Both the position numbers and the translations under genes were made by a program. Shown one piece after another: positions 1-14,500 of a DNA stretch of 64,000 nucleotides; positions within the stretch are counted from its first letter, which is position 1, and each line of letters begins with the position of its first letter. This stretch comes from Serilophus lunatus. Taxonomy: Eukaryota > Chordata > Aves > Passeriformes > Eurylaimidae. The stretch covers positions 816,123-880,122 of the forward strand of contig VXBA01001693.1 of NCBI GenBank assembly GCA_013399895.1, read 5' to 3'. A model generated the notes under the pieces. That model saw nothing but the letters and a program-made list of their open reading frames with translations, made no database searches and had not been told where the DNA came from.

Positions 1-475
1 ATAGGCACTGCCCAGCAAGATAGGCACCTTTTACAAAAGCATTCAGCTGAGGAAAGAACATTTTTAAAGCTCATGGTTAATCTACATGATTTCTTTACAG
101 TTACTTATTTCCAAGTAATGTCTTGAACAAAGGCTTTTGACACTGAAGCAAAATAACCCTTTCCCATCCCATTTTGAGCTGCACTGTCTGTTAGGCAGAG
201 GGCAGCATTTCTTTGAGAAGCATCAAACCCTGTTTGTCCTCTACTGTCTGAACTGGTTTTCCTTGCATTGGTGGGGCACTCAAGTGTTTAGTCAAGTACT
301 TTTTCATTTTTTTTAATGCAAATTCTTGAAGAGTCACAGGTTTATCCCAGGGCAATACAAAGAATCATTGTGGTTGAGTGAAATCTAAAGTGTTAACCAC
401 TGAAAAAGTTGTGTTTGATTCACCTTAATCAAAGTGTGTAGTGTTAAGTATATTCTTAGTGTATTCATTGAGGAC
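1..475 (+). other. BCKDHB final coding intron, 5' flank of first LTR
   Basis: I see no exon, RNA gene or recognisable repeat here. Because the last BCKDHB coding exon lies downstream on the same strand, this is most likely intronic. Confidence 0.6.
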
Positions 476-1569
476 TGTAGTGGTTTAACCCGGGCTGAGT
501 GCCAGGGACCCACTACAGCCACTCTCTCACTCCCCCTTGCCCAGTTATGGAGGAGAGAGAATATAACGAGAGGTTTCATTATTTATGATAAGGACTACAA
601 CAAATTCTTTCTTAATCACTGTCACAGGCAAAACAAAACTCCATGTGGGAATAATGGTCAGGTTTATTACTAACAAGATCAGAGCTAAGAGTGAGAGACA
701 ATAAGAGACACCTTTTACCCCCCACCCCCTCCTTCTTACATCCAACCTATTCTCCCGTAGCGGTCAAGGGAAAAGGCGAGGTGGGGGGGAGGTGTTGCTG
801 TGGTCAGCTGCTGTTCTCAGCCGCTGCTAGGGGAGAAGAGTCCTTCCAGCCACATTCCATGGGGTCCCACCCCTCACAGGACACAGTTCCTCTCACAAAC
901 TGCTCCGGTGAGAGTCCATCCCATGGGCAGCAGCCCTTCACCCACAGCTGCCACATGGCTGATATTCCACAGGGTGCAGTCCCTCAGGCACAGGCTGCTC
1001 CAGCGTGGACCCCACGAGCCACGAGTCCTAACAGGAGAATCCTACTCCAACGTGGGCTCCTCTCCCCACAGGCTACAGTCCCCTGCCAGGACCCAGCTCC
1101 ACCTTGGGTCTCCCACGGGCTACAGCCTTCCCCAGCATCCACCTGCTCCGGCGTGGCTCCTCCACGGGCTACAGGTGGATCTCTGCACTCCTGTGGTCCT
1201 CCATGGGCTGCAGGGGCACAGCTGCTTCACCATGGTCTTCCCCATGGGCTGCAGCTGGATCTCAGCTCCGGCGCCAGAAGCATCTCCTCCCCCTCCTTCT
1301 GCACTGACCTTGGTGTCTGCGTTGTTGTTCACAGGCTCTCACCCTGCTCCTCTCTGGCAGCCATCTTCATCTCCTACCAGCTTTTTTTTTTTTTCTTCCC
1401 TCTTAACTATGTTATCACAGAGGTGTTCTGTCAACTACTGATTGGCCTGGCCTTGGCCAGCAGCGGGCCCAGCCTGGGCATGGGGGAAACTTGCAGTAGC
1501 TTCTCGAAGAAGCCTCTCCCTCAGCCCCCCCCACTGCCACCAAAACCTGGCCACAGAAAAACCAATACA
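476..1569 (-). mobile_element. Long ERVL-type solo LTR (about 1.1 kb)
   Basis: The element starts TGTAGTGGTTTAACCC and ends ACCAATACA. It is flanked by perfect 5-bp direct repeats AGGAC at 471-475 and 1570-1574, so both boundaries are secure. A 5-bp duplication fits ERVL-class integration. Read on the minus strand it begins TGTATTGGTTTTTCTG and ends with the GGTTAAACCAC-type terminus, matching a long avian LTR type I know. The GC-rich middle (about 1100-1260) holds roughly 40-bp periodic copies of a CCAYGGGCTRCAG motif. No internal retroviral genes adjoin it, so it is a solo LTR. A plus-strand open frame of about 300 codons across it is a by-product of GC-rich repeats, not a gene. Confidence 0.85.
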
Positions 1570-1574
1570 AGGAC

Positions 1575-4500
1575 ACTTTTTCCATGTTCTGATGTTTCAT
1601 TTGGCATGTAAATGTTCCTGTGCCTGAGGGTGAACTCCAGGATCATTGTCCTGCTGATGCACCACTGTTCATTCATTGTGATTTATGACTTTGAACAATG
1701 TGTTTGGTCTTCCAAACAGTAATTCTGAAAAACACCAACAACATGGGCACTGAGGCAGAATTAAAATTTTCTCTTTGCTGCGCACTCTCTTAATTTGCAT
1801 TTTCATCTTTTTAGCTATTAAGAATTTTTCTTCTAATGGAAGGAACTTTTCTGTGTTTATACTTACTCTAAGATACAGTTTACATTTACAGTTTTAGTTT
1901 GAAGTGCTTTGATTAGAATCATGTTGAGATTCTAGCATTTACATTTCTGATAGCCCGTGGAGCTGGTAGAAATAAGATGATTCTACTCCACATTGTAAGG
2001 AGGCCAAATAGCTTCTGTGGACTGCATATGCCGTGTTTTGTGGTCTGTGATGCAGTAATAGTTTTCCTTTGGTTTTTTTTTTTTTGTTTGTTTGTTTGTT
2101 TTTTTTCTCTGATACCCTCTTAGGAGTTCAGTAGCATCAGCATTTCTACCCGGTATGAAAACGTAACTAATGATAATTTAGGAAGACATCAAAACTGTGG
2201 TATTTCCTATAGCAATTTTGGGTCCATGTTAAAGCTGTTACTCATGAGGACTTTATATTATACCATGTCAAATCACCAACTCATTGCTTAATGAAAATTA
2301 ATGTAAAATTACCTTTACAATTCTTTGAAATTTTGATCCTAGTCTGATAAAAGATGATCTGTGGCAGGACTCTAGAATAAAGCAATTCTGCAAAGGAACT
2401 GCTAACTCCAAGGGTATTGAACTTCTGCCTGAAAACTGAACAATACTATGTTTAACTTGCTGGGTTTTTTTTGGCCTTGTCTTTCCTTCCCAATAAATTA
2501 TGAATTGATTTAGAACTCCAAGTGAGTGCTTTGAACAGCAGTTTAGCAGGAGTCCCCCATAAAAGTGTGGTAATGACATTTCTTCCATTTTCCAGTGCTT
2601 TAGAGTTCTAAAAAACTCCTTGGGTGGTTGAAGTCAGTCAACCTTTGGCATCATTTCTCAAAATGCTTCAGTGGGATGCTAGAATCCTTTATTAGCTACA
2701 AGTATGAATACATACTAAGGCACCCTGGCAAGCCAGGGTAAAGAATAATGTGGCATTTTTTATTTGTACTGTATGTCAAATTTACTTCTTTGGAGCAGAC
2801 AGTCAGTAGATTACCTTATTTACCTAAAAGTTTGCTTTAGTGTGTTGGTTTGGGGTTGTAAAGTGCTGATTCATGCAAGTATATTGTTCTGTTTATTTGT
2901 AGCCTCTCATTTTCATATGGCCATTGGAAATTGTCTGGCTAGACTGTTAGTTTAGGAAAAACAGACATAGCTCAGAGTAACATGACTGGAGAAGAGAGGT
3001 CTGTGGCATATAAAAAGCTATGCAAAATACGGGAAAATTATAGTACAAAACAGAAAAATCTATCCTTGCATGTTAATAGCTCAGTAGAGCTTTCAAAATA
3101 ATATATGTAAGGAACATTGCTTTTTAAATTTTCTTGCAGGTTTAATTAATACATAAAAGGCCTATAAAACAGTGTGTGTTTATTGATGCTTTATGTATGC
3201 ACACAGGATCAAATTATTTTCTATCTGTGGTGAATGCATTTGTAGGTGAGGAAGTAAGAAGAGCCTCTTAAACTCTTTTGTGCACTTCCAGAGTGCTGTG
3301 AATTTTATACTGTTGCTGTTGGCTACATTAAGATCTTTAATAAAGAAGAGAAAATGGAGAGTGCAGTTTTACTGCCTAAAAAAACTAGTCTAAGAGCTAC
3401 TGTGGCTTCCTCAAGAAGGGAATTGCCTGCTTTCCCTGGGGACAGACACAACTAGTCAGTGCCCAAGTGTCACCCTGGCTTAAAGCCTCAGCTCTGGACA
3501 TAAAACTGTAGGATCATTTATAATGATGCTGAGTTTCCATATGATAGTTTACTTAGGCACAGAGGAAATAGTTGTTGAATAGTCTTTTTTGTCTGATAGT
3601 CCTTTTGAATGTACAGGGACACATGCTCAGTGCTGTCACGTAGGGATCTAGCAGTTAAAACACTGCAATTAGAAAGCTACAAAAGTAATTAAAGTCATTT
3701 AAGAATTCCTTAATAGCAGATGTAAGCCTGGAATTAGTTTCTGAGAAAATGAAAGTTGCAGTCAGTTAGATGAGAAAAATGACAACATCAGGAGAGCACC
3801 TTCATGTCCCTCTGTTCCTGTGGCCCTGTCTGCAACGAGGCTTTAGAGTGCTAGAGAAAGGTCTGTTGTATAGTGTAACACTGGGATTAAGAGGATGAGC
3901 ATGAGGTACTCCTAGTTGTACGTGTAATTCATAACCTGTACATAGGCAGTGCCTGGGATGCTTTATGCAGTTGTGCCATTTGCTGCCACAGTGGGATTTT
4001 GAACAGCAGCTGTATTGAAAAAGCAATAGCAGCACTGGAAATGTTTGTTACTCTTACCACATTTAATAGTGAGTATCTAAACAGGAAACAAAGTTCTAGG
4101 CACATATAACTCAAATCATTCTACTGTCAGTTGTCTCACAAGGAGAGAAAGCTTGAGAGCATTTAATGCTGGATGTGATTGAGTCAGGGAGGAAGGGCTG
4201 CTTCCTCAAATGCTGAAGCAATCATTTTATAGAACAACATTCAAAACTAAAAAGGTTTCTCTACAAGGAGCCAAACCCATCTTTTATTAATCTATGTATG
4301 GAAGTTTCTAACTCTGGAAAAGTTGATCTGTGCAGCTGTAGCTGGAATTCTTCCTAAGATACATTGGCTTGGAAATAATATTTTGTTTCCTGTCATCACT
4401 GAAGAAGTGCCTTTTGTCCATGTTACAGCAAGTGTTGTGCTCATCACCCAGCTGTATTTTGCTGAAGCACTGAGCATGCACAAATGACTAACACTTTGAT

Positions 4501-7500
4501 GTCTGATCTTGGATGGATGTTTGAAGCGGGGACACAGAAGTGTTTCACTCTTTCCCATCATCTGGTGAAAACATACCATTTCTCCTATACATTTTAGAGA
4601 CTGCTGTCCTACATTTGGAATAATGCAGATTGAGAAAGAATATAGATAAAATACAGCTTTTTACTCAAAGCAACGTAAAAAAATGGTGTAACTCTTCGTC
4701 TGGGAGATGGTAGGAAGTGCAAGCTCCAGAGATTTCAGAGTCAGTCTTTGCATACTGTAGCCTCTCACTTCCCACGTGTCTCTGAGATTGTCAACTTGGC
4801 TCTAAGTTACCCACCGTGAAAATGTAGGTCCTGGTGATGAAATCTGTGGAATTAAGATTACTTTCTGAATACTTCTCTTTTCAGTGTTACACGTCTTTCA
4901 CATGTCAGTACATGGAGAAGATGGTTGGCCCCAAGAGTCGCATGAAAATTTTTTCTTTAAATGATTGCACATATGTAGAATTGGAAAGCTCGAGTTATTT
5001 ATGGCAAAAATTACAGTGCTTTGCTTTTTTATGCCTTCTTTTGTTCAGCCAAAAACATCAGTTGTGCTGCGCATCAAAGAATAATCTTGCAATGAATAAA
5101 TCCCCGAAAAGCTCAGAGTCTTTGAGGAAAGAAAATGCCAAGACTCTATTCTAATATTAGAGTGTTAGGAATAATATGATTGATAGATTATATACATATA
5201 TATGTATATAAAAGAACGTCACTACATATTCTAGAGAGGGAGCTTTTCATGGTTTTTCTCTCTCTAATTTTGTTGATTTCAGCAATATTATATCAGAGTC
5301 CTACATGGCTTTGTGCTTGATATTACATGAATATTCAGTGCTTTTTGTATATTAGGAGACCTAAAAGCTATTTAGCTGCCAACTATTAGACTAAGTTTGT
5401 AACTTGGACACCCTTATTTTGGGCTTTATTAGTCAAAATTTTTGGAGAGGATTCAAGGTTCCTCAACACAATGATTCAGTTCAAAGATGTACCAATGCCA
5501 TATGAAATGACAAAAGCAGCAGTAAAGATGGAATCTTCATTATCCATTAGCAACTATAAATGTGTCTTGTCTTACTTGAAATTATGAAAGGCAATGCAGT
5601 GCATTTATAGACATCACACAACCCTCTGAAAAATATGCTACAGTGTATGATAGGTCTGACATGGAGAATCAGAATAGGTAATCTTATTTTTTTAACCTTT
5701 AGTCTTAAAAAGCTGCTTGTGAGACTCTGCAGTCTTCCCTTTTTCAGCCCTTCTCCTGTGACTCTTCTTTTTAAAATTGCCTGTTGGTTTTCCCTCTCGT
5801 CCCTTCTTTATAGAATGCATATAGTTAGACTAAGAAGTCTGTATTTGGTTACCTAAATATATGGACTGACTTAAAAAAATAAATTTAAAAATCCACATCT
5901 CTCCTAAATCTTAGTGAATTGTTCCCGCTGTCTTCTATCTTTTAGAACTTCTCATTTGGGAAAAACGGAGTGATTACAGAAAAGTTAATCTAAATATTTC
6001 CTAGTTCTTCTTTTTTACAGTTGATGCTCCATAAATTGTCTGCTTAAGAAATAAGAGAAAAAGGACATCATCACAGTGATATTTTTTCATAAGAAAGTCC
6101 TGAAAGAAAAAGGAAAGGTCTATATTGAAGTTTTCTGTTCAAGGGTAATTGAACCACTGAGATCAACAAGTCATTATTTAACTATGACAGAGCCATCATT
6201 TCAAAATTCTGTAAAGAAGCTTTTCTATCTTCTGAGAGAGATCTGGTTTTTACACATCAGCTTTACACTCGCAACTGTGGGAATGAACAGGAGTTAGGTT
6301 TTCTATGCATATCTGACTGTTTATTTACTGGTTTGAGAACATCTTTAACATTAGACTTTGAAAATAAAATATGAAATTGTGTGGTTTAAAAAGTTCTCTT
6401 AATATGGGTCATAGATTTGGGAGTATCTTATTTCTTGAGGCAGCAGCACTTTCATGATTAACAATGGTGTGTTTCATGGTTTACAAAAGTAAATGATTAA
6501 ATTCATCTTCACAGGGACAGAGACTAATACTTGGCTTGCACATGTATAATGCTAATAGATGCAAAAATATATTATGCTAATATATTGAGATTTTATTTTG
6601 AAATAAGGATAAAATTAACATTTGGAATAAAAATTACTTTTCATATCCTTTCTGCTGATTTATTTCCATATCTAAGGACTGAACTTGCCACAGAGCAAGC
6701 ATTATTGATAGCTTGCAAAAAATATAGCTGAGAATTACTGCAAACTATGTTTCAAACGTGTTTTGATGCTGAATTCAGAGTTTTTATATGTCAGTGATGT
6801 GCACCTTTTACTTAAATTGTAGAAAGTTGTCTGACTGATGATGTGAGTACATAATTTGAGCCTCCTGTGGTTAAAGACATTGCCTCTTCAAGGATTTAGT
6901 TAAAAGATGTGGATGTAATAATCTCTATTACTCACATAACATTTTTTAGATGGAGGAATATCCATTGTGATAAAATAATATTTTTTTTCCCTGTTAAACT
7001 GTTCTTATATTTTGTATTTAATGTGTGCAAATAGTCTAAGAAAAAGTAAGCAGAAACAATTGAATAATACTTGATCCCATGGTGAGGCTATTACTCATTA
7101 CTGCTTTTCCTGAACATCACGTGTAAATACACTCTAGATCACATTATAAAATCAGATGCTATTAATTTCAAAGAAAATGCTACATATCAATTTTAAAAAG
7201 AGAGTGATAGTGATACGTACTAGAGTTGTGCTATGAAAACTGTTGAAACTCTTCCAGCCAAGTGACTTCATACTGCAGAAGTGAATTTCTGGTCTCAGTT
7301 GTGGTAGTATGCTCTACTACTCAATTTAAAGATGAAAGAAAATTCTGTTACTGAAGTATGCATTCAAGTGCTAGCAACTTATGCTATGATTAGGATAAAA
7401 TGTATTTCTAAGCATACTAACAGTTACTGCAACAGAAAATATCTAATCTGACTGCATCCTGGTAGTTAAAACAAAATTGCAGAATATCTTAAAACAGTTT

Positions 7501-10500
7501 TAAATTGTTAAATGAAATGGAACTGCAGTTTGTTATTGAAGTTTTATAGGCTATACAGTTTTATAATTACATGGGTAGTTTTTCTTTAATCACCTCTTAA
7601 AGTATTTATTATGCATATATTTTATATTACTAAAAACAAGTCCTCCTCACTGACATTTTAAAATATTTTCTGGAAAAAAGGAAAAAACCTGCTTATTTGC
7701 ATATGTTCCAGTGCTTTAGTGTATGATGTGGTTCTGCGTAAGTTAGTCCTGCTCTGAGTCATCAGCTGGGAGTGCTGCTAAAAATACCATGAAGATCACT
7801 TACACCTGTGGAAGTAAATCAGATTTATGACTTGAAAAGCCCTTTGCAATATTTGAAGTTTATTGCAAGTATGAGATCCCAGTCCTTTATTAGAGTGCTA
7901 ACAAGTGTCATGTTGGCTTTGGTGGAGAGAGCAGTGCTCACTGCCCTGTGAGTTACCTGGCACTTCAGAGAACCAGAGGTACGAGTGCTAATTATCAGCC
8001 CTTGCATGTGTGTTAATATAGTCCTGCTTTGCAGTAGTTAAGGCTGAGTAGCTCTGGGAGGCATATAAAGAGAGCCAGTGATTGCAGTGTTTCAAAACAA
8101 GGCTGAAATAAATTATGAAATACATAAGGGCCAATGTATAGGTTACTTCCATTCCTGACTGAATGTGACAACATTAATATCGCAGCCAGTATCATAGTGA
8201 AAATAAACACTTAAAATGCTGATTGAAACCATCAGAAAAAAAGACTGAAAATTGTAGAAGTGTGGGATAACGTTAGGAAAGGCTGTGTTTCATGGTTTAC
8301 TGGATGTACAGATCTGACAATCTATTCAGTTGTGGTGACTGAGTTAAACACATGTATGTTTTCTTTAGTTTCCCCTTCATCACAGGTGGCAAAGGGAGGA
8401 AAGCCTCTTAAAAAAGCTGTAGGTTCATTCATCCATAGGGAATGATATGAAGCATGTTCTCCGTCAGAGAGAAAGTACAACCTGAGCAGCCACAGACGAC
8501 GGGACAAAAAGGGTGATTCAAAATAGCAAAACACTCTAAACTCTTCTGTCAGAACCAAAATCTCCTCTGGTTCAAATTTATTGGAGTCTCACTGGATATT
8601 ACAAATGTGTTAACTGGAATAGAGCATAACAGCAGCATTTTGAACAAAACTCTTAAGGTGGTATCTTTTCCCTCTTCCCCTTGATATCTGTTGAGATATC
8701 TGTTGGAAACCCTCTGTTTCTCCTTAAGAACTGTCATTTACATCCACTTCAGTTGCTGGAGCCATACAATTTGCTTGGAAATAGCTATACTGTGCAATAG
8801 CATTATTCCTTGTCACTGCTACAGTTTCTGCAAAGGCTGGCTGTGTTTCTGGCAGCCCCACTGCTTTCTCCAGTCAGTTGCAAAAGATTCTAATCTATGT
8901 TTGCTTTTAATTTTGTTTTAGTTTACTAGCAGTAGATACATTAAAAACACAAAGTAGCTGAGGAAGATGACAGAGATAAGGGCTTCAAATTACTCTTAAT
9001 TTTGGCTTTGCAGCTGAAGGGAGTGAAAGAAATCATATTATAACATGGTTTTTATCTCCTCTGAATGAAGTGGCAATATTGATGCTTTCTGAAACCTTTA
9101 GGCACACAAATCAGAAGGAAAATGGAATGGAGAAATAAGGTTGCAGATTTTACTGACAATTTTCAAGTTTGAAAATAAACAGTGAAATAAATACTGGTTT
9201 GATCTGCTTCCAAAATGGAAGTGTAACTCTTAAATCTTTTTAACTGTAAAATTTTTCTCTTTTGTTTTTTGGGAGAGGTTTTATTCCTCTTAAGGTTTCA
9301 GTTAGACTAAGTTACATGAATGATTCTGAACTACTGGTATATCTCAATTATAAAAAATTATTCTTGTCATCACATTAAGCTTCCTATATAGGTGATTTTG
9401 CTTTCCTGTTCATTTCAACAAAACAGTTCTTTTAAATAACAAAAAATAATTGGAAAAACTAACTTTGGGAGATGATTGCCAACGTGCTGCTTTCATACTC
9501 TTCTCTTATTTTCATGCTTGCAAAACACACAGGTTTAGGGTAACCATTCTACTACAGTTGTATCTGTGTTTTTGCTAAAGATAAATATGGTTTGGATTAT
9601 TGTGCCATAGTTTCTTTGGGGCTGAAAAGGATGTGTTTGTCCTACTGTTCTTCTGGGCTGTCTTCCCTGCTCTCTCATTTGTACTTGACAATGTGAGCTG
9701 CAGCCTTCTAGAAGATCATTAATAGATCTTAGGGATATTTTCAGAGCCGTGGATGCTCTTTCTTACAGCTTGCCAATGGGCATGGGAGGGAAATACTGGC
9801 TTTTGTTTAACAAAGTCAAGAGTTTTATGTTAGCAGAAGGTATGGACATTTGCTACTTGTGTCATACAATGCCTGGAACCATGTTCACTGTAGCAAAGAG
9901 TGTTAATTAGAGAAAGCAGGGCAGTGAGGGCTTAGAACTGTCTCAGTTCTCACAGCAAATCCATATCTGTTACTTTAGAAAGTTTTCAAATTGTAAAAGC
10001 TTTTTGCAAAAGGTTGTGCAGTGTGTAATAACCCTACAGTCCTGATGTCAGTGACTACGCAAGCAGGCTTTCTGATTTACTTTGCACTTCCCCATATACA
10101 ATGCAAACAGATAGCTAATGACTGGGTAAATACAATGGGACTGTACTTTGTGCACTGTGTGTTCTGAGCTTGAGTGTTTTGGTCTTTATTTTGTTTGCCT
10201 ATTTTTATATTCTTTCACAAGCACATTTTGTAATGATGGAATATTACAGAGTTCCTAGTACAGTACAGAGGAATAACACAAGGAATGTATTGTGCTCACT
10301 CTCTTTAAATCTGCAATCTTTGCTGATGCCAATTATTTTTGGCTTTTATTCTTTTGAACTAATATAGTGAACAGGGGTTATGTGTTATGATTCATTAGCA
10401 CAAGAGCATTCATTTAAAGCAAAAAAACCCCCAAACGCAGACATAAATGTATCTGTAGACTTCAACCTATCTGTTTACTTTTCCTAACTCTTTAAGTTAT

Positions 10501-10717
10501 TTTTTAAATGAAAAACTATGAAGTCTAAATATGTGAAAGAAAACACAATGAGAGCTGAGGAAGAAGTAATTAGCTGAAAACTACTGCCAGTTGCAATACT
10601 AACCCACGAGAATTTCGTTTGTGTCCTGTAAGGAACATGATTTACAAAACTATGAAAAGAAGACATTGAAAGCAAAATCTCTAAAACCAGTCTGATCTTG
10701 GACTTGCTCACACTGTG
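1575..10717 (+). other. BCKDHB intron, no gene seen
   Basis: AT-rich intronic DNA with only short stop-bounded frames. It includes a T/GTTT low-complexity tract (2073-2107) and a 24-bp perfect AT palindrome (5188-5211). I recognise no exon or young interspersed repeat. Confidence 0.6.
2073..2107. repeat. Poly-T / (GTTT)n low-complexity tract
   Basis: Thirteen T residues are followed by four GTTT units and another T run. It is either a simple repeat or the decayed tail of a retroposon, but no adjacent element body is recognisable. Confidence 0.85.
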
Positions 10718-11560
10718 CAGTTTGTTGCCTTGCAGGATTTTCAGCTCCTTTCCTGCAGGGCTTCTTTCCAGCCAGCTGCACCCAGTTTAACAGTGGTGCT
10801 CAGAGTGCTTGGGTCCTGGATGCAGGTCTTGTGCTTCATGAAGTGCTTGTCATTCTGTTTCTCTGTCTGAGAAGGTGCTCTGAGTAGCTGCTCCGTGTCT
10901 TGTCAGACCTTTCCCCACTACTTTGGTGTCACCTGTAGTCTTTGTGTGTGCTCCATCCCCTTGTGAAGTTTGGTAATAAAGCTGTTGATGAACACTGATC
11001 CTGAGGAACATGTCTACTAATCAACTGCCTGTTGGATTTTGTCATGCTGATCACCACTCTTTGAACCTGACTGATCCAGACAGTTTTCCACCCATGCTCA
11101 TTTTTTCAACTAAAGGAATGCTATGGGAGGCTTTTGATAGTCTTGCTGAAATCCTGATGTAGCAGTATCTGTTGCTATCCCCTAGTCCATTAAGCATGAC
11201 ATCTCTTCTTAGAAAGTAGTCAAGTTGATCAGGCAAAATTTGCCCTTGTGAAATTCATGTTGGCCATTCCCAAGCTATTTGTGCTCCTTGGTGTTCTTGG
11301 ATATGCCGTTGAGGATGGCTTTCTCCATCTTTATATGAACTTGATGTTAGGCGACTGGCTTACAGTTGCAGAATTACATTTCTTTAATCTTCATTCTTGC
11401 CCTGCCTGAAAATGTGAATTATTTACATTGTTATGCTGATCACATCTTTACTGTGTCTTATTCTTGCAATCATACAGGATTTGAGGAAGAAATCAGCTTT
11501 TATGAATCTTTCTGTGGTATTGGAAAGTCCCTCTAAGCAGCAAAATCAAGCCTGTGTCAG
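10718..11560 (-). mobile_element. Ancient CR1/L3-type LINE fragment
   Basis: The plus strand reads as the complement of degenerate CR1 ORF2. Diagnostic phrases are 'gaatgctatgggaggcttttgatag', equivalent to the segment ending KAFDTVSHSI on the coding strand, and 'catgacatctcttcttagaaagtagtcaa', followed by 'cccttgtgaaattcatgttggcc'. A minus-strand frame at 11051-11236 begins MPDQLDYFLRRDV. Stops and frameshifts are frequent. Divergence is higher than in the other CR1 copies here, so this is one of the oldest. The ends are fuzzy and neither a 3' tail nor a target duplication is visible. Confidence 0.65.
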
Positions 11561-14500
11561 CTCCCTAATTTAGTTTAAAGGTTGTGCTGCATTTTGTTTA
11601 TACAGTACCCAGTGGCCTGAATGAAATGTATTGGCAGAGGTGCATGGCTAGCCTGTTTTTACATAACTAATTTTCCTAATTAATTTACAATACTGTGGTG
11701 GAAAGAAAGGAAAACTAATAATAGCATTTCTGAAAAAACACCCCACCAACCAACCAACCAACCGAAAACCAAACCCTACTCAGTGCCTAGCAGTTGTTGT
11801 GTCGAAAGCTGCAGTGACCATATGGGGCTGGAATGGGCATCTTTCACTACCCTAAATTGCCTCTTATCTGGTCTGTCAAGTCCAGTCATCATCAAACAGG
11901 TCAGTTTGGGTTTAGTTTCTACATTCTCTTGACATACTTATCTTTAAGATTCAAAGGGTGACACACTAAGATATTTGGAAAAGGTAAGCTAAATGAGTAT
12001 TTTATTATTTGTGAGAGAAGGAAGATATTTGTTTTGGAAGTCTGGTAGACTTTGTATTCTGCAGGGATGCGTGGTTTTTCAGCACCAGATTTCTCTTAAG
12101 GTTTTTTTTTTTTTTGCGTTGCATTCCTTTGCAACAGCTGGAATTGGCCTCGTAAAGTGGACAAAGGGTACAATTCTCTGAAGAAAATTTGGAAAATATT
12201 CTCTCCTGGATTGCCGGTTTGTATATTGCTGTCTGATTTAGATAAAATGGAACTTTACTTTGGAAAGTTTGGGAGCTCGTGATGTGTTTGTGTGGTAATA
12301 ATTACTATGAAAAGCACAGCTTTTGCAGCGTGAGTGTCCATCTGGTATCTGGGATTGCTTGTACATATTTCTCGTGATCAGTTCCTCGATGATGGATAAG
12401 CCTTGGCCACTGTTGACAAACAGCTTTCATTTTAACTCTTACTTTTTAGTGTCAAATAGTTTCTTTGGAGTTTTAGAATATGAATCCATGTTATCTTTGG
12501 GATTATGTGTGAAACATAATTATCCTGTATGAGGCAATGGACTAGATGTTCTGGAGAATGCTTGAGATATCCATATCAAGTTATGTGGTTGTGTTACATA
12601 AAGATTAGATTTTATTTTGTTTTCTTACTCTCTATTTATAATGTACCTTTCTTATTTTCATTTTTGCCTTTTCTTGAATTCGTCACTATTCAGTTGTTTT
12701 AGAAGCTCTTTCAAATATTCTTGGAAGGGAAGCAATCACATGGTCTCATTTACAAGATATTTTAAAATTATCTTTGGAAAACTAGTAATGATAAACTGAT
12801 TTGTTTTTAACTCAGCCCATAAAAAATAATTAGAGAAGCATTTTGAAGTTGCAAGTAGAACGGTTACTGTCTTAAGATAAATTGCAGAGTAAGCAAGTGC
12901 ACTTTGTAGGGGATTTTGCAGAACTCAGCAGAAAACCTTTCTGGAATTTGAAGAGGTGCTGTGGCTTAGAATGCAGGATATGTCCCCCAAACCTTGGCAG
13001 TATTGGTGAGCAGCTGGTTGATCTTGCTGAGGCTTCTACTCCAGGTGGATTCTTGTCAACAGTTATCATGTAGTTGTATTAAATTACTGCATATCTGAGC
13101 TCCTCTGTGCATGAAATTTACCTCCACTTGACATCAATGCAATCAACTAAAATATTGACAATTGAAAATAAGTTATTTAAACTTCGAGTGGTTATACAAA
13201 GCTTGTTAGCTTCGCTTACAAATTATAGCAACATAGGACCTTTATAGCTCAGCATAACATATGTGTTGTGATTGGTGTATTTGCTTATTCTGCATTACTT
13301 AAAAATGGAAATAAAATTGTTTAATAACACTCAAGGCAAATGTTGAATTTATTACATTTGTGACTGTTTTATATTCTTATGCTACATGTATCTGTTTGAA
13401 TGGGAATGTTCTCCATAGGCAAATGTGCTGCTTCTGTAATTGAATATTAGCCAATAGGTTCCAATTTTATTGTGGATAAATGATTTCTTAATGTAAACTA
13501 CTTAATTGAACAGTTTTAATTGATTAAGGTCAGATTTATCTCATTTATTTTTTTTTAATATCAGATGATATAAAATCTTACAGAGAAGAGCTGACCCTTC
13601 TTTAAACCCGACTGACATATGCAGAGAATATTTAATCTCTGCTGTGTCTTGTATTTCCTCTCTAGAAAACTTTGCTGTTAGGGTGCCTACCCTTAGAAGG
13701 AAGAAATAACAGACAGCTGAACAAAACAGAACAAACTGCACAATTTACAAAAGACAATTTTTGAATTCCATGTTAAGAATTGCATGTTGAAAATCCCTAA
13801 CTTTGAGTAAGAAGTGCTAATGTCATCTACTCCAACAATTCTTAAGCATTTAAAAGACAGCACGTTTTCAGGAGCATTTTACTTGGCTTTATTGCTGAAA
13901 GGAGACGTGTTAATACTAAGTAATATGTGATTAGCATCTTACTCAGGTTTGTTCTATTCAAACAGTGTACCTCAAGAGTAGACATTCATTGCCAGATAAA
14001 AGAGGGCAATTGCACTATTTCGAAGACCAGTTACATATTTAGGATAATCTCAATATTTTTAAAAAAATAAAGATTGCATTTAAAACTGAGGTTAACATGC
14101 TCTGAAGACCTCTGAAGGGATGGAGGAGATTAACTTTGAAATACAGAGGCAATTAAGGATTTTACACTGAGCTATAACGTGAGGAGCAGCAATTGTGAGC
14201 ACAGCAGTGGGAGGTGGGCGCAGGTAGAGGAACTGCTCTGCTCAGTGACAGCTCCAGGAGATGAGTGGTTGAAGAGTATTGAGGAGTTAAGAGAAAGTGT
14301 AGACTGCTGAAATTGCACCCTGCCCTTCCCTGAGATGTGTCCAGCACGCACACAGGACTCATTACATGGAGGATTCCCTATCCTCTCTTTATCTGCCTAA
14401 ACACAGTGACTCAGGGACAGGGGGCAGTGATAAGTTCCTGCCTGGTGCAGCAGGAACATCTCCTCTGTGACTGCCTCACTTCCTCAGGCCCTCTGCCATA

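Noticed and set aside
691..1611. Plus-strand open frame of about 306 codons
   Set aside because: It lies inside the solo LTR with 5-bp TSDs, on the strand opposite to LTR sense, and is driven by GC-rich periodic sequence. No known domain.
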